DNA of 64,000 bases from DATFVA01 sp963839165. Its GTDB lineage: Bacteria; Bacteroidota; Ignavibacteria; Ignavibacteriales; Ignavibacteriaceae. Positions 34,689 to 43,915 of this stretch are shown here, piece after piece (position 1 is the first letter of the stretch; every line of letters starts with the position of its first letter). Location of the stretch: positions 1,178,001-1,242,000 of the forward strand of contig CAWIUG010000005.1 of NCBI GenBank assembly GCA_963839165.1, in the 5' to 3' direction. The notes beneath the pieces are model-generated. The model was not told the DNA's origin, did not search any database, and saw nothing but the letters and a program-made list of their open reading frames with translations. Position numbers and translations under genes: made by a program.

Positions 34689-37568
34689 CTATTCCAATTT
34701 TGCTAATCTTACCTGTGCATCCTTCAATTCAGGCGAATTAAAATCAGCATCCTTCCAGGTATTCTTAAATATTTTATATTCTTCCACCGCCCTTTCTTTT
34801 TCACCAAGTTTTTCATAAGCAATGCCCAGCCAGTAATGAGCTTTAACGTTGTTGATGTAACAGTAATAAAATTCGCCCGGCGCCCAACTTAGATGATAGG
34901 ATAAATCAGACATCGGCCAGTTTTTCATTCTGTCAAGTTCTTCAACAGCTTCCCGGGTACGTCCCGTTTTCAGTAAGCAGACTGCATAAAACAGATTGGG
35001 TTCGTGGTTAGGTTTAAATTCGCTAAATGTTTCCTCAAACCTTTTGACCGCAGGTCCATAAAGACCTTTTTCATACGACAGCGTTGCAGATGCATTTAAT
35101 CCGTATACCCTGATCCGGCGAAAACCCTCCTTATTCTTCAACATACCCTCAATTATTTTTTGTGCTTCCGACGACCTGCCGTTCTTTACCAGAGCCCAGG
35201 CAAGCAGCTGCCGTCCGTAATGATCATTAGGAAATATTTTTTTCCATCTAACAGTGCTCTCCTTTGCGAGCTGAAGCATTTTTCCGAATTGTTTCGTTTC
35301 ATAATATAAATGTATTAGAATAGCCCTGGAGCAGGACTGCGGCCAAACTTGATTATTTGTTATTAAAACCTTTTTTAATCTCTCAATCTCGGAATTAAGG
35401 AGTCCGCGATGAATATTTATAGAAGGATATGTCAGGGCCAGATCTCCGGCCATATTGAAATATTTCCGCGCCTCCTCATATTTGCCTTTAAGTACATTAT
35501 AATTTGCAAGCTTGACCGCGTCATTCCAGAAATCCTTTCTGAACTCAAGTGCTTTTTTATAGAAAAAAGCGCTTGAATCATATTCCATAAACATTCCATA
35601 AATTTCACCTTCAGTATCATAAGGATTTGGTTCTGCCGGGGAAAGTTTTATATTCTCTTTTATGGCATAAAGTGCTTTCTGTTTCTGATTATTTAATGCA
35701 TAAATAATTGCGAGTTGGTTCCACAGTAATTTAGCAGAAGGGTTAGCCTGTAGTCCACGAAGCAGGATATTTATGTCCAGAGAGGACATAAGAGCAAGAT
35801 TATTATAAGCATCAATTTCGTGAGGATATTTTTCTATGACCTGCCTGTAAATCTCAGAAGCTTCTTTGATCTTGCCCTGATACGAATAATTCAGGGCTAA
35901 TATAAGAAGCCTTTCCCGTTCAGTTGTATTGTCTGCAAGAACAACCGCTTTCCTTAGATATGCGACTGATTCAACTGGATCATCAAGAGCTATTGCCAGA
36001 TTATAGTAAGCCATGGCAAAAGATGTATCGAGTTCAATTGCCTTTCTGAATGCAGAAATAGCATCTTTCATGTAGAGTTTATGAGCAAGGCTGATTCCTT
36101 CCACATATGCACGGTATGCTTCCGGAGAATCAGTGGTTACTTCAGCAACGGACTTCGTAACGGCGAATTCCCCTGGTATAATCTTCAGATCATTTCTAAC
36201 AAGGAGCGCGAGTGAATCTATAAAGCGAAATATCTCTTCAGTCCCGAAACCGGCTAATCTCTGTGAACCGAGAATATGTCCTGTATTTACGTCAATAAGT
36301 TTTATGGTAACCGATAGAGTAGGTTCATCCTGCAGAATGCTCCCGACAAGTATTGTTGATATACCGGCACTCTCAGCAACTTTCATTGCCGTTTTCTTCG
36401 TTATTGTTTTACTGTCGGGCAGGTTAATATCCTCTAAAATTTTATATAACTGTTCCCTGCTGATAACTTCCAATCCTCTTGTCTGCGATAAGGATGTTAT
36501 CAAAAGATTTGTCAGCATTTCACCTATATGATTTCTATCCAGCGGATCCGGAAGGTTCTCAAAATACATTACCGCGAGAGATTTTGACAGGTTAGGCGGA
36601 GGCTTTACAGTTTCGCTTTTAGTAAAAAAGAAGAAGTAGCCTGCTAAAAATAACACGAATAAAGTAAAAGCCGACAGACCAAAAACCAGTTTTTTATACT
36701 TTAACGATTTGAAATGTTCATAGCCAGTTACTTCAGATGAGCCTGAGTCATTAGAATTCGGTTCCCCCATCTGATACAAATCCATAAGGATCTCAGAAAC
36801 TGACTGGTATCGATCACCAGGATCTTTTTCAAGTGCGTGCCTGATGATACTACAGAATCCTTTATGCGCATCCGGCCTGTAGTTCTTAATTGGTTCAGGC
36901 TGCTCATTCAGGATTAAGTGCAGAACTGCTGCTTCATATTCTGCTTCGAAAGGCAAATGTCCGGTTAACATTTCATACATAACTACGCCGAATGAGAAAA
37001 TATCGGATCTTGCATCTGATCTTAGTCCGCGTATTTGTTCAGGAGGTATGTAGCCTATTGTTCCGAGTGTCGCGCCCTTCTTTGTAACCTTTGAGCCTTT
37101 GCCTATTTTCGCAAGCCCGAAGTCCATTATCTTCACCTGACCTGCATTGGTTATCATAATGTTCTGCGACTTTATGTCTCTGTGAACGATACCTTTTTTA
37201 TGCGCGGCTTCCAAAGCTTCGGAGATCTGTATGGAAATGTTTACGGCATCCTTAATTGAAATCGGACCGGCTTTTATTTTCTGGCTTAACTGAATACCCT
37301 CTATAAATTCCATAACGATAAAAATCTGATCGCCGGATTCTTCAATAGCATGAATTGTGGTTATATTAGGATGGTTAAGTGAGGCAGCAGCCTTTGCCTC
37401 TGTTTTAAATCTTTCAATGTCTTCAATTTCGACAGAGATATTATGGGGCAGGAATTTTATAGCGACATTACGCTCCAGGTTCAAATCCTCAGCAAGATAC
37501 ACTACCCCCATTCCGCCTTCGCCGAGTTTTTCCATTATTTTATAGTGCAGGATATTTTTGCCGGTCAT
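34689..37568 (-). CDS. Membrane Ser/Thr kinase with TolB-like and TPR sensor region
   Basis: A 959-residue kinase: Hanks domain 8-270 with LGEGGMGVVY, VAIKF, HRDIKSQN, DFG; a membrane segment about 295-317 (LVFGLSAFTLFVLFLAGYFF); a TolB/FlgO-like domain just outside (LAVMYFENLPDPLDRNHIGE, VISREQLYKILEDINLPD, about 335-470); and a long TPR region to the end (ITTAERERLLILAL-like and further helices). The membrane topology places kinase in and TPR out. Its 5' half and upstream spacer are duplicated at 49.1-50.4 kb. Sits between the PknK-like gene and the next kinase. Confidence 0.93.
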   Translation of the reverse strand: MTGKNILHYKIMEKLGEGGMGVVYLAEDLNLERNVAIKFLPHNISVEIEDIERFKTEAKAAASLNHPNITTIHAIEESGDQIFIVMEFIEGIQLSQKIKAGPISIKDAVNISIQISEALEAAHKKGIVHRDIKSQNIMITNAGQVKIMDFGLAKIGKGSKVTKKGATLGTIGYIPPEQIRGLRSDARSDIFSFGVVMYEMLTGHLPFEAEYEAAVLHLILNEQPEPIKNYRPDAHKGFCSIIRHALEKDPGDRYQSVSEILMDLYQMGEPNSNDSGSSEVTGYEHFKSLKYKKLVFGLSAFTLFVLFLAGYFFFFTKSETVKPPPNLSKSLAVMYFENLPDPLDRNHIGEMLTNLLITSLSQTRGLEVISREQLYKILEDINLPDSKTITKKTAMKVAESAGISTILVGSILQDEPTLSVTIKLIDVNTGHILGSQRLAGFGTEEIFRFIDSLALLVRNDLKIIPGEFAVTKSVAEVTTDSPEAYRAYVEGISLAHKLYMKDAISAFRKAIELDTSFAMAYYNLAIALDDPVESVAYLRKAVVLADNTTERERLLILALNYSYQGKIKEASEIYRQVIEKYPHEIDAYNNLALMSSLDINILLRGLQANPSAKLLWNQLAIIYALNNQKQKALYAIKENIKLSPAEPNPYDTEGEIYGMFMEYDSSAFFYKKALEFRKDFWNDAVKLANYNVLKGKYEEARKYFNMAGDLALTYPSINIHRGLLNSEIERLKKVLITNNQVWPQSCSRAILIHLYYETKQFGKMLQLAKESTVRWKKIFPNDHYGRQLLAWALVKNGRSSEAQKIIEGMLKNKEGFRRIRVYGLNASATLSYEKGLYGPAVKRFEETFSEFKPNHEPNLFYAVCLLKTGRTREAVEELDRMKNWPMSDLSYHLSWAPGEFYYCYINNVKAHYWLGIAYEKLGEKERAVEEYKIFKNTWKDADFNSPELKDAQVRLAKLE

Positions 37569-37747
37569 AATTTTTTTCTCTCTATTTTCGAAAAGATATC
37601 TTCTCTCCCGATACCGGGATCGTTAATATGACGATTCGTCTGAGATACGACTCTTACGCCGGAGTCAACTTAGATACTCAATCAGAATATTTCTGAACGA
37701 TAGCTTTATATCCAGGTAAATCCCTGAGGGGATCATAAAGCGGATCA
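36455..37747. repeat. Segmental duplication, copy 1 (kinase 5' half, spacer, neighbour's 3' end)
   Basis: This block is nearly the same sequence as 49133-50426. It covers the first part of the TolB-like kinase gene (34689-37568), the intergenic spacer with the palindrome TCCCGATACCGGGA, and the last codons of the neighbouring kinase gene (37678-40308). The right border is sharp: both copies read GCGGATCA and then diverge. The left border lies inside the TolB-like part of the kinase and is more diffuse. Confidence 0.8.
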
Positions 37748-40308
37748 GCTTTCAACAGGCTGACGGAGAAAGCGCCGGGGATTGAAAGGATGAAATCTAT
37801 TTGTCTGATCGCTTTATCATAATCACCGATAAGAACATAAATTTCTGCCAGATCCCATTGGCGGTAGTATCCTCTGTAAGCTTCTTTTTCAAGAGGCAGA
37901 AGTTCTATTCCTTTTTTCCCTTCATAAACAGCTTTATCCTTCAGTCCCAACCCCGCATAAGTTATACCCAGCGAACTATGGAAGCGTTCATCATCCGGAT
38001 TTTCTTTTACGAGATTCTCAAGTATAGTTCTTGAAGAATCAAAATATGCCGCGGAGAGTTCAGGCTGATTACTATATTTATATATTAAGCCGGCCATCTG
38101 GGTCCATGGTGTGAAACGAAACTGACCTGTTTCATAATCTCTGCCTGACCGCCTGAGATCAGTTAAGGCTTTGTTATAATCCCTGTTTATTATATCAATA
38201 AGCACCGGAAGATTGGTCACCACGTCAAGGTAACTATAATCCTTTATGTCCCTGATAATCTCCGAAGCCTTTTTTGTATCACCTTTCCACAGGATGTAAT
38301 AATTCGCTAAAGATATTTTAAGCGTACTTACGTCGGGACCAAGCTCTACTGCCCTTTTATAATATTTAATAGAATTGCTGTACTCACGCAGCAACGCGTA
38401 AGTTTCACCAATGTTGCTTGTGTATTCTATTGATAAAGGATCAAGCGATACTCCGTTCAACATATTCTTAATACACTTATCAAAGTCACCCATCCTCCTG
38501 TACACTACTCCCAGTCCGAAAGAGGCCTCGGCATTATTTGGCTGAATTTCCTTTGCCCGGGTGAATTCTTTAATAGCCTCCTCATAATCAAGTTTGCACC
38601 AGTAATAATAATACCCCAAGGCAAGATGTGTTTCCGCAAGATTGGGATCCAAATCGAAGGCCTTCTGCGCGTTATTGAAAGCATTCTTTAAATTTTCAGA
38701 AGTCCGGTCGTAATAGAACCAGTACATCGAGGACTGCATCCGGGAAAGGTTTGAGTACGCCTGGGCGAAACCGGGATCCAGTTGTATAGCTTTCTTGTAC
38801 AGGTTAATACTATTGACAAAATCCGACTTTAGGTAAGATCCGCGTGCCTGATAGGACAACCCCCTTAAATAAAAATCATAAGCATCGAGGTTATCTGTAG
38901 GAGCTTTACTGACGCGATCGGCTAAAATGGAACCTCCAAGCTGATCAACTACTTTTTGGGCAATATCATTCTGCACGCTGAAAATATCATCAAGGATCTT
39001 ATCATATGAATCTGACCATACTATCGTATTATCAGAAACTCTTGTAAGCTGTGGAGTGATCCTCACCCTGCTCTTTTTGTCATTTCCTTTAGCCCATCTG
39101 ATGGTGCCGCTTAAAATATAGTTCACTCCAAGTTCTTTCCCGATCTCATCAGTACTCTTCTTCGATCCGGCAAGCTTTTCCGCGCTGTTCCTGGAGATAA
39201 CGCCGATGTTCCCGATGGAGGCGAGTTTACTGGTAATTTCCTCCGTTACACCGTCGGCAAAGTAATTCTCATCCTTAGATCCTAAGTTTTCAAATGGAAG
39301 AACCACTATCATTTTACGAGTAGATTTAGGTTCTGCCGGTTCTGTACCCCGATTGAAGTAAAACCAGCCTGCAGTTAAGATTATAATTAATAAGACGGCG
39401 GCCGAAGCCCAAATCCATTTAACGCGTGAACCCTTTGCAGCAGGTTCCTGGTTTATATTTGAACCGGAGATACGCGATTCCGGTATCCGTGAACCGGAGT
39501 CACCCTTCAACTTTAACAGATCTGAATGCATTTCACTGATGGAGCTATACCTGCCGGCCGGATCTTTTGCCGTCGATCTGCGGATAATATGATTTAATTC
39601 TTCAGAGATCCCTTTTACTTCAGGTAAATCGTCGTTTAGAATTGAATATATGACTGCCTGCTCATATTCACCTTTAAAAGGACCCATTCCCGTAAGCATT
39701 TCATATATTATAACTCCCAGGGCCCATATGTCTGTTCTCTGGTCAACCGGCTCTCCACGTGTCTGTTCAGGCGACATATACGCGGCTGTTCCAATTGTTG
39801 AACCGAATTTTGTAATGCCCGCCGAAGCCTTTGATTTAGCAAGTCCGAAGTCGACTATCTTAACCTCGCCATAATTCGTTATCATTATATTAGCAGGCTT
39901 AATATCCCTGTGAATGATACCTCCCCTATGGGCACGTTCCAGTCCCGCGGCTATCTGAGCAGCTATATTAACTGCCTCATCGGGTGTCAGTCTTCCTCTG
40001 CCGATTTTTTTCTTTAAAGTTTCTCCCTCATAAAAACTCATTACGATAAAAAGCTGACCATCTTCAGTTTTATTGATATCATAAATTGTGCAGATATTAG
40101 GATGATCGAGGGAAGACGCGGATCTGGCTTCAGACATAAAACGCTTTTCCGCCTCTTCATCCGCAAGAAGATGCTGGGGTAAAAACTTTAAGGCAACGAT
40201 ACGGTCGAGTTTTTCGTCCCTTGCTCTATATACCACTCCCATTCCACCACCGCCCGATTTCTCGAGTATCTTATATTGATTTATAACTTTTCCGGAAAGA
40301 TCACTCAT
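37678..40308 (-). CDS. Membrane Ser/Thr kinase with TolB-like and TPR sensor region (2)
   Basis: An 876-residue kinase: Hanks domain about 10-275 with SGGGGMGVVY, VALKFLPQ, HRDIKPANI, DFG and APE-like PEQ; a basic linker; a membrane segment about 305-322 (WIWASAAVLLIIILTAGWFY); a TolB-like region (MIVVLPFENLGSKDENYFADG, about 335-460); then about ten TPR units to the end (AYSNLSRMQ, AHLALGYYYYW). The kinase and TPR parts are related to the neighbouring kinase but the TolB-like part is of the CadC/adenylate-cyclase-linked type. The C-terminal codons are duplicated at 50360-50426. Confidence 0.93.
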   Translation of the reverse strand: MSDLSGKVINQYKILEKSGGGGMGVVYRARDEKLDRIVALKFLPQHLLADEEAEKRFMSEARSASSLDHPNICTIYDINKTEDGQLFIVMSFYEGETLKKKIGRGRLTPDEAVNIAAQIAAGLERAHRGGIIHRDIKPANIMITNYGEVKIVDFGLAKSKASAGITKFGSTIGTAAYMSPEQTRGEPVDQRTDIWALGVIIYEMLTGMGPFKGEYEQAVIYSILNDDLPEVKGISEELNHIIRRSTAKDPAGRYSSISEMHSDLLKLKGDSGSRIPESRISGSNINQEPAAKGSRVKWIWASAAVLLIIILTAGWFYFNRGTEPAEPKSTRKMIVVLPFENLGSKDENYFADGVTEEITSKLASIGNIGVISRNSAEKLAGSKKSTDEIGKELGVNYILSGTIRWAKGNDKKSRVRITPQLTRVSDNTIVWSDSYDKILDDIFSVQNDIAQKVVDQLGGSILADRVSKAPTDNLDAYDFYLRGLSYQARGSYLKSDFVNSINLYKKAIQLDPGFAQAYSNLSRMQSSMYWFYYDRTSENLKNAFNNAQKAFDLDPNLAETHLALGYYYYWCKLDYEEAIKEFTRAKEIQPNNAEASFGLGVVYRRMGDFDKCIKNMLNGVSLDPLSIEYTSNIGETYALLREYSNSIKYYKRAVELGPDVSTLKISLANYYILWKGDTKKASEIIRDIKDYSYLDVVTNLPVLIDIINRDYNKALTDLRRSGRDYETGQFRFTPWTQMAGLIYKYSNQPELSAAYFDSSRTILENLVKENPDDERFHSSLGITYAGLGLKDKAVYEGKKGIELLPLEKEAYRGYYRQWDLAEIYVLIGDYDKAIRQIDFILSIPGAFSVSLLKADPLYDPLRDLPGYKAIVQKYSD

Positions 40309-40401
40309 ATGTTTTCCTCAATTTATTAGGGGCAGGTTCTCCAGGCGGTTGAATAAAGCCCTGTAGTCCCTGTTCTCTTCAATATGACAAGTTTTACAAA
40401 T

Positions 40402-40755
40402 TCAATTAGCCGACTTATAAGGGAAGTAGAACACCTTATGGATCCTGCTTGTAATCAGGTTATTGCCGAACTCGATACATAGCCCCGGGGCCGCAATGAT
40501 ATCCGTCTTAATTGCTGTACCGCCCCATGTACATCCTCGTATACTTATTTTATAAGGCGACAGGTTCTGGCTATCAAACCAGCCACCTGAAACAAGATAC
40601 TCGCCTATATTAATTACCTTAATGATATAAACGGAATTTAAGGTCTTCAAAAAGACCTGATCTCCGCACTCCAGCTTATGCTTATAAAGCTGCGGTAATT
40701 CATCGATTGATTCCGTAAGATTTCTGAGTTCAAAAGCTGCCAGCATAAATAACAT
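40402..40755 (-). CDS. Unknown protein within the signalling island (117 aa)
   Basis: Not recognised. A soluble protein of 117 residues with no signal peptide, predicted mainly beta, with a run CGDQVFLKTLNSVYIIKVI and a central block GGWFDSQNLSPYKISIRGCT followed by GNNLITSRIHKVFYFP. Two Cys and several Gly-Trp positions suggest a compact fold. No strong SD before ATG; it starts 8 bases after the stop of the tandem ABM protein, so it belongs to the same operon. Likely an accessory component of the same signalling unit. Confidence 0.6.
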   Translation of the reverse strand: MLFMLAAFELRNLTESIDELPQLYKHKLECGDQVFLKTLNSVYIIKVINIGEYLVSGGWFDSQNLSPYKISIRGCTWGGTAIKTDIIAAPGLCIEFGNNLITSRIHKVFYFPYKSAN

Positions 40756-40763
40756 TTACATTA

Positions 40764-41519
40764 TTAATAAAAGTTTTTGCCTGTAACTATATTATATTGT
40801 TCTATCTTCATATCCTCCGACGTTTTTATATTAGCGTCATAATCCTTCTCAAGAGCCATCTTCCACCTGTAAAACTGCGAAAAAGTATGAGACACCTTAT
40901 CGACCTGCTCTTTGAATCTTCCGGAGCTCTCATACAGATCCGCGTCATCTTTACTATCCCAAATTGTTATTGAGATAAAAGCATGAGGATCCTGGGTACT
41001 GCGGGTCAGGTAAGCGTACCTGCAGCCCCGGTTAGCGAGAAGTTCAGGTATTATTTCACTGGTGAATATTCTGCTGAATTCATCTTCTTTCCCTTCCTGA
41101 ATTGAAAGAGAAACAATCCTAACATAAAAATGAGAATCGATGTTTCCTTTTCCGTCCCTGTCTCCCTGTGCCTGCACCGAAAATTTCTTTATAACTGGCT
41201 CTTCCTGCACCTGTTTATATTCCAGTTCCAGATTTTCTGAGAGCTGAATTTTCCATTCTGATGAATTCTTAAGGTAAGGTCTTACCTTTCGCAGAAGATC
41301 CTCATACACGCCGCTTTTCTCATAGCTTTCAGCCTGCTCCTGTTTATCCCATAATGTAAGCGAAATGAATTCAGAATCTTCTTCTCTGCTTTCAATTAAA
41401 CCTATGAACCTGCAGCCGGGGGTGTTCTGAAGTCTGCCTATTATTTCGTTCTGGTATGTTTCGCGAAACCTATCAATCTCCTGTTTTTCTACGTTTAATT
41501 GTACCAGCCGCATAAACAT
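40764..41519 (-). CDS. Tandem ABM-domain protein
   Basis: Two repeats of the ABM (ferredoxin-like) fold in one chain of 251 residues: the first about 1-85 (FMRLVQLNVEKQEIDRFRE ... GCRFIGLIESREEDSEFISLTLWD) and the second about 128-215 (YVRIVSLSIQEGKEDEFSR ... GCRYAYLTRSTQDPHAFISITIWD). Both keep the same strand-helix-strand-strand-helix order, and the shared GCR and ISLTLWD patterns show internal duplication. ABM dimers bind small aromatic or heme-like ligands, so a fused dimer could serve as a ligand sensor. Cotranscribed with the phosphatase gene upstream. Biochemical role unknown. Confidence 0.82.
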   Translation of the reverse strand: MFMRLVQLNVEKQEIDRFRETYQNEIIGRLQNTPGCRFIGLIESREEDSEFISLTLWDKQEQAESYEKSGVYEDLLRKVRPYLKNSSEWKIQLSENLELEYKQVQEEPVIKKFSVQAQGDRDGKGNIDSHFYVRIVSLSIQEGKEDEFSRIFTSEIIPELLANRGCRYAYLTRSTQDPHAFISITIWDSKDDADLYESSGRFKEQVDKVSHTFSQFYRWKMALEKDYDANIKTSEDMKIEQYNIVTGKNFY

Positions 41520-41581
41520 CTATATCAACTCCTTCCCGGGCTTTGCGCCGCTTACAACTCTCACATTAATAAGCTTTTGAT

Positions 41582-42877
41582 TTACTTTATACATTTTATA
41601 ATTACCATAGTAATATCATCGAACTGAGGTGCGCCTTTTGTAAAGTTATCAACGTCTTTAAAGATCTCATTTATCATATCCCCCGCGGATAAATGCATAT
41701 TATTCCTGACAGCATTCTCGAGTCGTTCTTCACCATATTCTTCCTCAGAAAAATTAAGGGCTTCAGTTACTCCATCCGAATAAAGGACCAAAACATCCTC
41801 ATTCTTAAATCCGATCGAATCCTCTTCGAAGTTATAGTCGGGCATCATACCTACAACAATTCCTCCCGTGCTTAAACGCTTTGGTTCTTCGCCGGGAGAA
41901 AAAAGATACGGACTATTATGGCCGGCATTACAGTAAGTGAGATGGTGATCATCCTTATCAAGAAGGGCGTAAAAAAGGGTAGCATACCTGGTGGAATCAG
42001 TGTTATGAAAAAGTATATTATTAGCAAACGCCACACAATCCTTACATTCACTTCCCACAAATGCCTGTCCCCGCAGAGAAGCCTGGAGGTTAGCCATCAG
42101 GAGTGAAGCGGGTATACCTTTACCGGAAATATCTCCGAGGCAGAAGGCAATCCTGCCGTCCCTGAGTGAGATAAAATCATAATAGTCGCCCCCGACTTCC
42201 TTAGCGGGGACGCTTTTGCCCGCAAACTGATATGTCTCGCTTACGGGTGTTTCCTTGGGAAGAAGATTCTCCTGAATATTTTTTGCCACCCTCATTTCCT
42301 CCTGAATATGCTGAAGTGCCTGTTCTTCAAGGTAGAGTCTGGCGTTTTCTATTATCTGAGCAGACTGTGCGGCGATTATAGAAAGAAGTCTCTGATCATT
42401 GGAAGTAAAGCCCGAGTTATCGTGCTTATTAAAAACATTAATAATTCCGGTCATTCTCCCTTTAAGTGTTAGAGGAACTCCCAGCAGCGACCGGATGGAG
42501 CCCTTGTCATCAGGCGAAAGTCTGAACCTGCTGTCAGTCTCCAGATCATTAACGAGCAGCGGCGTCTTATTCTTCAGCATCCAGCCTGTGAGCTGTGCAT
42601 CCAGCCGGTAAGGAAGAGAATTGAACACAGAATCCTGCTTCCTTATCATAGTGTGAAAGGGTTTGTTCATATCCTGCTCATTCAGGAGCATGACGGCCCC
42701 CTGTTCAACATGAAGATGTTTAACACATTTATGAACGATCAGGTCGACAATCTTTTCAAGGGATTGAGTTGAACTGATAGCAGTGGCGATATCATTCAAT
42801 ATTGAAAGCTCTTCTACCGCGGCGCGAAGGCGTGTATTTTCCTCGATTAATTGATCTATGTTCTTTACCGGATCCAA
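41582..42877 (-). CDS. GAF-domain PP2C phosphatase (RsbU/SpoIIE type)
   Basis: A 431-residue phosphatase. The coiled coil and GAF domain (about 20-180) resemble the GAF of the hybrid kinase at 28355-30565; the C-terminal 190-431 is a SpoIIE-type PP2C domain: metal-binding Asp in GGDYYDF, GDISGKGIPASLLMANLQ, DVLVLYSDGVTEALN and QFDDITMVII. Such enzymes dephosphorylate STAS antagonists in response to GAF-sensed signals, matching the STAS protein at 30571-30921. It is the first gene of the minus-strand signalling island. Confidence 0.93.
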   Translation of the reverse strand: MDPVKNIDQLIEENTRLRAAVEELSILNDIATAISSTQSLEKIVDLIVHKCVKHLHVEQGAVMLLNEQDMNKPFHTMIRKQDSVFNSLPYRLDAQLTGWMLKNKTPLLVNDLETDSRFRLSPDDKGSIRSLLGVPLTLKGRMTGIINVFNKHDNSGFTSNDQRLLSIIAAQSAQIIENARLYLEEQALQHIQEEMRVAKNIQENLLPKETPVSETYQFAGKSVPAKEVGGDYYDFISLRDGRIAFCLGDISGKGIPASLLMANLQASLRGQAFVGSECKDCVAFANNILFHNTDSTRYATLFYALLDKDDHHLTYCNAGHNSPYLFSPGEEPKRLSTGGIVVGMMPDYNFEEDSIGFKNEDVLVLYSDGVTEALNFSEEEYGEERLENAVRNNMHLSAGDMINEIFKDVDNFTKGAPQFDDITMVIIKCIK

Positions 42878-43019
42878 ATCGTGTTCCTTTGTTGTTTCAA
42901 CTATTAAAAGACCAGGGTACGATACACCATATACCGGGAAAAGGGGGTGATTTATTACCTAAATAGCAATTTTTTACGGGTATGCAGGAAGATAAGCAGA
43001 ATTTAGATTTAGATCAAAA

Positions 43020-43577
43020 TTAATGTTTCCAGCAGGTGATTATATGATCATTAACCATTCCGGTAGCCTGCATATGGGCATAACAGATGGTTGTGCCTAC
43101 AAACCTGAATCCTCTCTTTTTTAATTCCTTACTCATTAAATCGGAGATCTCAGTACTTGCGGGAACCTGGCTGAGAGACTTAATTTTATTATCAACGGGT
43201 TTATTGTCAACAAACCGCCAGATATATTTATCGAAGCTGCCGAATTCTTCCTGTACCTTAAGAAAGGCTTTTGCGTTAGTCACAGCCGATTCGATCTTCA
43301 GTTTGTTTCTTATTATTCCCTCATCTTTCATTAAAGAATTGATTTTCCTTTTGCCGTAACCGGCTACTTTTTCCGGATCGAAATTATCGAACGCCTTCCT
43401 GAAGTTCTCTCTTTTCCTAAGGATGGTGATCCAGCTTAATCCTGCCTGGAAGCCTTCGAGGATGAGGAACTCAAACAGCTTCCTGTCATCGTGAACAGGG
43501 ACACCCCACTCTTCATCGTGGTACTTTATATAGATCGGGTCGCTGATGCTCCAGCCGCATCTTATTTTTTCTTTCAT
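43020..43577 (-). CDS. tag: DNA-3-methyladenine glycosylase I
   Basis: Base-excision glycosylase removing 3-methyladenine. From ATG 43577 (185 residues) it starts RCGWSISDPIYIKYHDEEWG, followed by LFEFLILEGFQAGLSWITIL, the HhH-like YGKRKINSLMKDEGIIRN, FVGTTICYAHMQATGMVNDH, the typical C-terminal end of Tag with zinc-ligand Cys and His residues (RCGW near the N-terminus; CYAHMQ, DHIITCWKH). ATG 43577 is preferred because AAGGA stands 5-6 bases before it; a longer frame extends to 43700 without support. Single gene. Confidence 0.95.
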   Translation of the reverse strand: MKEKIRCGWSISDPIYIKYHDEEWGVPVHDDRKLFEFLILEGFQAGLSWITILRKRENFRKAFDNFDPEKVAGYGKRKINSLMKDEGIIRNKLKIESAVTNAKAFLKVQEEFGSFDKYIWRFVDNKPVDNKIKSLSQVPASTEISDLMSKELKKRGFRFVGTTICYAHMQATGMVNDHIITCWKH

Positions 43578-43696
43578 TTTATCCTTTACAATAATGGGAC
43601 ATCTACGATGTTCAGGTTCCTGACCGGTATTTGTTAAACTGCACTTAACCTCCAGGCATTTTGTGACTGATACCTGCCAAAAATAAGAATTCTCCA

Positions 43697-43836
43697 TCAA
43701 ACCCCAATAACTCCGTAGCTTTCAAGTACGTCCTCAGAAAGAGCCTGAATAGGAATCGGAGGTTTGGGAGGGGGCGGAGGTCTATTTCCTGTTTGGTCTG
43801 TTGAACGTCTTCAACTGTGGTCCAGCGCAGTTTTAG
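43697..43836 (-). pseudogene. Remnant resembling a TonB N-terminal/linker segment
   Basis: Two short frames on the minus strand join by one shift near 43783-43790 into LKLRWTTVEDVQQTKQEN and RPPPPPKPPIPIQALSEDV, the membrane-proximal and Pro-rich linker pattern seen in TonB-family proteins of this phylum. There is no start, no membrane anchor and no C-terminal TonB domain. The fragment ends at a TGA at 43697. Likely debris of a lost TonB gene. Moderately supported because the patch is short. Confidence 0.4.
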
Positions 43837-43915
43837 TTACTTCTCCGGGTGTATTGTAACTTTCTTCCTAACCCCTGAGGGGTTAAATTATAATATAAAT
43901 TAATATGGAATTTTC

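Noticed and set aside
43578..43700. Longer start for tag at 43700
   Set aside because: The added residues do not match Tag and an AAGGA site points to ATG 43577.
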